From: Mallotus nudiflorus
Lineage: Eukaryota; Streptophyta; Magnoliopsida; Malpighiales; Euphorbiaceae
Reading direction: 5' to 3'
Length of the DNA stretch: 64,000 nucleotides
Assembly (NCBI GenBank): GCA_947683625.1
Contig: CANTUR010000113.1
Coordinates: 2,169,001 to 2,233,000 of the forward strand
Shown: positions 59,791-64,000 of the stretch, in pieces
Layout: each line of letters opens with the position of its first letter
Position numbering within the stretch: the first letter of the stretch is position 1
Translations under genes and position numbers: made by a program
Notes under the pieces: model-generated
Databases searched by the model: none
What the model was told of the DNA's origin: nothing
Seen by the model: the letters and a program-made list of their open reading frames with translations, nothing else

Positions 59791-60979
59791 ATTGTAAAGA
59801 AGTGGATAAAAAAAACTGGATCAACAACAGAAAAGAAGGGAAGAAAACAACTGAAAAAGAAAAGAGCCCTCACCAAACACCCTCTTCTCCATCTGCCACC
59901 CACGCCCTCTCCCCCCCTTACTGTGCCACCTTCCCCTTCGCCTGAGAACACCATCTCCCGCCGTGAACCAGAAGCTCCCAGGTCTTACTGCTGCTGCGCT
60001 ACTACTTCTTCTTCTTCTTCTTTCCCCGTTAGACAACCAGCTCTCTCTCCTTGCGCGCGCGACAGCACCCTCCTGCCAGCTTCGTCCCCTCCGCTTGTCA
60101 TTGCTTTTTACTTCGCCTGTGCCGCCTCTCAACTGTGACCTGCTGCTCTATCTTCTCCGTTTTCCGGTGGCAGCAAGCTTCCTTTCCCTAGCCCTTCAAG
60201 CTCGATAGTAAGTCATGCTCACCGATCTCTTTCTTCCTTCTTTGATCCGGTTAGTCTAGGTAGTTTTCTTTAGCTATGTGAGGTTGTTAAGCATTTTAGG
60301 AGGTTGATGTTAATTTTGTTAATTTTAGTAAAGGTGTGTTATTTTTTAGAATTTTTATTTGAGTTTTATGTGATTTTATTTTGTAGTTAGTTGGTTTAGT
60401 TAATTGTTAATTGAGTTAAGTAGTAATTAGGTTAATTAGTGTTAATTATTTGTAAGGTATTGATATTTTAGAAATTATGGAGTTAATTATAGATTTTATA
60501 AAGTTTAGGTATTTAATCAATATTTATGTTAATTTCGAAATTTATTGTTAAAAATTATGAAATTTTAATAATTGAAGTTATTATTGAATGTTATTAATTT
60601 TAGAACTCAAATTATAATTTTTGCGATTTTTATACTATTTTTATAAATATTTTTGAGTTTATGCCAAATTTGATTTTTAGGTTAAATAATATTTTTGGGA
60701 GAGAATTTTTTGGTTGATTAAATGTTTTAATTATATTAGGAAGATTTATTTTTAGAAAATAATTTTTGGTACGATTAAATAATTTTAAGGAATTATTTTT
60801 AGTATTAATAGCACATTATGTAATTTATGTATTTTAGGGGTAAAAATGTAATTTTATGTTAAATAAAGTTAAATATATATTTTAATTAGTTTTATTAATA
60901 TTTAAGGGGTTTAGACAATTTGTATAAATTAATTGATATTTTTAATTAAGTGGGGTTAATTTTGAATATTAAATCCCAA

Positions 60980-61011
<32 letters not shown>

Positions 61012-62637
61012 ATACATTTTAATGGATTTTAAATTAGGGTATAATTATATTTTGACGAAGGAATACAAATTTAGTTGTTAATTTTGAATAATTGAGATTT
61101 TATATATTTTTGTCTATTTTTAGTATATGTGTATGTGAAATACGTGTTTGAGAAATAAATATTATTAATCCTCGATATTTTATTGAGTTGTGATCTCGGT
61201 TGGGGAAAAATGTAGTTTTGGGAGCCTGACTCGAGTGTGAGTGTCTATGATTATTAGAAGTGCATTTTCTATGCAGGTCTAGCTCTACCTTTGATAGAGA
61301 GATGTCCGTTTTACAAGGGAGACTCTGTCGAAATTTCGGTAGATTTTCTCATAAAATGTGATATCCGTAAAATTTCTAACGTTAGTTAGGTTATATCCTG
61401 TCTAGCAAGTCTTGCCCGATTTTCCTCGAGTCAGCCTGAAATTTCATTATTTTATTGATTGTTGGTTTCGATTCCATAGTCATATTTTAAAAGTTGATTG
61501 TTATTTTCTTTTAGAGTATTTCAAAGCAGAAGCTGTGAGACCGAGGCAGACACGTGGTCGTCAGCCTTCACATTCATCCTGTAAGTCAATAGAACGATCT
61601 GTGTGTGTGTTTCTTTAAAGAATGCATGCGCTCGTATTTTTATTATATTGATTACATGATTGTTTAATTTAAAGGCTGTTATTTAAGATTTAAACATTTT
61701 TTTTATTTATTTAAAATCGATTTTGAGAAATTTTGGTAGAACGGGTTACCTGGTGGGCTTCACCAGGACTATGTGCACATGGTAGAGATTGAGAGATGGA
61801 TCTGTAATATATATATGATTGGTGAATGCTAAACTGGGACGGATGCCTCGGTAGAAGCCTTTGCTCTCGGGGACCACCAGTGATTGTAAGGTTAATAATG
61901 GACTGGGTTGGGTGCCTCGGTCGATGCCTTTGCTCTCGGGGGCTGCCAGTGCCATATATTTGGATTAAGTGAATGACTACGGCCTGGTGCCTCAATTGAT
62001 GCCTTTGCTCTCGGGGATCGATAGTCTAGTTGGAATAAGTGGGCCCGGTTGGCCATTTAGATTATAGGTTTAGGGTTCTACCGAGATTTTTCAAAAGCTA
62101 TATTTGTACGTTATAAATTATTTTCACTACATACATATAGTTATCAAAAAGGTTTTCAAACCGTACAGCTCTTTTATTGACTTACTCAGTGAGGTCTGAT
62201 TCCCCTCAATTTATTTTTTTTCAGGAGCTTAGGAGTTCGACCTCAGACTACCTCCACGCCGGGTTTCTTCTTCACCGGCTATTTTATGTAGGTCATTGTA
62301 AGCTATACTATGTGTTAATCTAGGTTGTTGTAGTAGTATATGTACTAAGAGTTGTATGTTTTAAGTATATTGTGTAGTTATTTGTACGAACCACGCTTAT
62401 GTATAAAGATTTAAGTTAAATTTATAATATGTGACGTTGAAGCACGTTTTATTTAGCACTTGAATTTATTTATTTTTTTGAGAAAAATCAGTTTGATAAT
62501 GTGTTCTATTTTAAAATAAGGTTTTAAATTGTAACGTGTCGTTTATTCTTTTTTTAAGGCTTACTACGGGTTTCGGGGGCCTTATGCCTTCCCATTCCCT
62601 AGTGCCAGTCACGTGCCCTCGGGTTCGGGTCGTGACA
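59455..62637 (+). mobile_element. solo LTR C, same family as A and B, opposite orientation
   Basis: This 3183-bp solo LTR runs from TGTAATACCCTATG to GGGTCGTGACA, with exact CTTCG duplications. It contains long (AT)n tracts (about 59760-59792 and 60987-61012) and a GC-rich leader (59850-60210). A ~70-bp tandem repeat of TGCCTCGGT...CTTTGCTCTCGGGG words occurs in three copies (61844, 61913, 61988). Copy A has two in the corresponding place. Short Pro/Ser-rich frames in the GC-rich leader are not conserved and are not called. Confidence 0.9.
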
Positions 62638-63339
62638 CTTCGTGTCTTCATGAAGTCTTCCAATCCAATGATAGTTTTTGCTAAGATGAGAAGGAAAGGA
62701 TTAAACCTTGACTCCACTTGATTAATGATGGAAAGGATCTTTAAATCGCAGTGTCCTAAGGAAGAAACCAATAGAAATTGAGCATTCAAGCAAAGGGCCA
62801 TCATATGGGGCCAATAAGTTTCTTCTTTGTCCACATTCATTGTGACCTTGAGAAAAGATTCTAGTTTGATTTTTAAACTGAGGATACAGTGAAGAGAAGA
62901 CTGGGGTGGAAGATTGAACATACGCGCCATTTATTGCTGAATGGAGTGAGAATCTGGGTTTTCAAGGTCAGGAATCGTAAGTCGACAAATAGAGCCAGTA
63001 TGATGGCCGAGAATTGCCGAGAATTCCTTTGATAGGGGACATATTTCTATTATGTTGAATTAGAAGACGTGTTTATGGGAATCCCAAAACTGAACCATAG
63101 CATGGAGAAAAGGGAAATTGATTCTCCTAGTGTGGAGTGATTTGAAGACCGGAAGGTGAAACGGTTCTAATCTAGTCCAAGATTTGTTGTCTAGACCTTT
63201 CAAGACCAGTTGTAGCATCCACAGACTCTGTTCAATCATGATTATAACTTTCAGAGGTGCTTAGAGAGAGAAATAGGAGTTTAGGGATGGAGGGAACTCA
63301 AGAAGGGGGCTGAACATAAGAATGTGGGTTTTTAAAGGG

Positions 63340-63480
63340 GCAGGACCGCCTGCTACTGAGGCAATCACCTCATCGATGAGCAGGTCGCCTCATCAATGAG
63401 GCACCGCCTTAGCAGCAAGAGATGATCGCCTCTTCACCAGGGTTCAATGAGGCAATCGCCTCATCAGCGGTATGGGCCAT
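63340..63480. repeat. GAGGCGATCGCCTC-like cluster upstream of the antisense gene
   Basis: Degenerate copies include GGCAATCACC, GGTCGCC, GGCACCGCC, GATGATCGCC and GGCAATCGCC, with CTCATCAATGAG and CTCATCGATGAG spacers as in the LTR. They lie 100-240 bases upstream of the minus-strand start at 63239. A TTTAAAAA stretch (about 63331-63338) between them could be a TATA-like box. Confidence 0.75.
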
Positions 63481-63705
63481 TACACTTCTTCGAATCACGC
63501 AGTCTAAAATAGGTGCAAGTCAGAATATAGTGGATAGATACATATGCAAACATGAAATTAGCTCATATATAAAAAAAATCAAAAAATAAAACAAATGAAT
63601 TTAGTCGAGGAGAACGATGAATGCTACAAATGTTCTATTTATAAATCAATAACCAAAACTTTGTGTTCACTGTTCAAAGACTATACAAGTTTCAACCCCG
63701 ATACA

Positions 63706-64000
63706 TCATGCATCTGATCTAGTACCCTTAAGGTTAACCTCTCCTCCAGCACTGCTGCCACTCCTATCTTTATCCTCGTCGTCCTCATCAATTTGAAACA
63801 TGTCAATCTGACACTCGAGGGTGGCAATCCTCGCCCTGCTGGCCACATCCCGATCCTGTTCAGACAAATCATAGGTTAGTAAACCATGCAAGCATGCATA
63901 CATATAGAGAATAAAGAGATTATTACCCTCCACTACTGGGTGATCTCCAACGTGTAGTCTCTCTGGGCCTCTATCATGCGATACATCTATAGGCCTTGCT
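63706..64000 (-). pseudogene. 3' part of a second antisense gene (coiled coil)
   Basis: On the minus strand, MIEAQRDYTLEI near 63975-63940 is followed by a probable intron (donor GGAGGGTAATAATC, acceptor TTTGTCTGAACAG at 63855). An exon follows with DRDVASRARIATLECQIDMF and DEDDEDKDRSGSSAGG, then a stop at about 63706. The heptad-like pattern suggests a coiled coil, as in exon 3 of the antisense gene at 36.4 kb. It starts beyond the window. Confidence 0.45.

Larger units (their letters stand above)
58985..63239 (-). pseudogene. antisense gene of the GCGATCGC-family element, split by solo LTR C
   Basis: Starting at MIEQSLWMLQLVLKGL (63239) and reading left on the minus strand, the fragments include VQFWDSHKHVF and NIIEICPLSKEFSAIL, then MARMFNLPPQSSLHC and an EDFMKT segment at the LTR boundary (62642). 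After the 3183-bp LTR the frame resumes at 59454 and, after a shift, reads NPQMWFYEKLGLIEPPQDIR and HGWLSMFPNTLIRWMCP. The FWD...IEICPxxxEFSAIL and W-CPW patterns resemble plant transposon-linked domains such as DUF7745, found in antisense ORFs. This is a family-level inference from motifs. Stops occur throughout. Its promoter region (63240-63480) holds palindromes like those in the LTR. Confidence 0.55.
45986..64000 (+). mobile_element. large Gypsy/Tat element, GCGATCGC family (right end outside window)
   Basis: The element has a 5' LTR (45986-48127), PBS, gag, protease, RT, two RNase H domains and integrase on the plus strand. Minus-strand antisense genes follow. Two solo LTRs of another family are nested in it (48620-51941, 59455-62637). 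Removing them still leaves more than 11 kb in the window, and no 3' LTR is seen, so the element continues past the edge. All its coding regions are full of stops. The large size, second RNase H and antisense genes fit the Tat/Ogre-like lineage. Confidence 0.8.

Noticed and set aside
59821..60208. Ser/Pro/Leu-rich frames in solo LTR C
   Set aside because: Same reason: composition of the GC-rich LTR leader, with frames on both strands.

Overview
The window is plant nuclear DNA, almost certainly from a eudicot. It is AT-rich and packed with nested, decayed transposable elements around a small island of ordinary genes. An intron-poor plant mTERF gene, GT-AG introns, hAT and Ty3/Gypsy (Tat-type) elements, and long solo LTRs of a type known from plant chromoviruses all point that way. 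The gene sequences look rosid-like, possibly Malpighiales, but that is only an impression.

Layout. (1) 1-6000: remnant of a minus-strand Ty1/Copia element (gag with a broken zinc knuckle, PBS, LTR), an oppositely oriented relative of that LTR ending at 5520, a possible solo LTR at 2021-3513, and three copies of a ~190-bp tandem repeat. (2) 6001-~7750: an old minus-strand LTR of a Tat-like Gypsy family here called the GCGATCGC family, after its palindromes. (3) 8455-22745: a hAT transposon that landed in what looks like a protein-coding exon (8-bp target duplication differing at one base). Its left end plus the broken exon piece are tandemly triplicated. A complete non-autonomous gag-only LTR element (10460-14299) sits in the second copy, and a 3.2-kb solo LTR (16058-19299) splits the transposase dimerisation domain. 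(4) 22746-33445: the gene island. It holds exon remnants of the broken gene, a solo LTR of the GCGATCGC family (24304-26276), an intronless membrane-protein gene (minus), and an mTERF gene (plus). The last two are divergent and share a promoter region with mitosis-type (MSA) and site II elements. (5) 33446-42997: a complete-length Gypsy/Tat element on the minus strand with matching LTRs and a CTTAT target duplication. It carries degenerate gag-pol, a 106-bp tandem repeat, and an antisense intron-containing gene with its own TATA box. (6) 42998-45985: AT-rich spacer with a MITE-like element. (7) 45986 to beyond the right edge: a large plus-strand Gypsy/Tat element of the GCGATCGC family (5' LTR, PBS, decayed gag, protease, RT, two RNase H domains, integrase, then minus-strand antisense genes). 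It is itself invaded by two more solo LTRs of the same family as the one in the hAT transposase (48620-51941 and 59455-62637).

Only the membrane protein and mTERF genes look intact. Everything else coding is transposon-derived and mostly broken. Wherever I compared copies, the damage is dominated by C-to-T/G-to-A transitions, as expected for methylated repeats. The most interesting unexplained signal is the family of GC-rich perfect palindromes centred on GCGATCGC. It recurs at matching places in three LTR copies and again just upstream of an antisense gene inside the same element.
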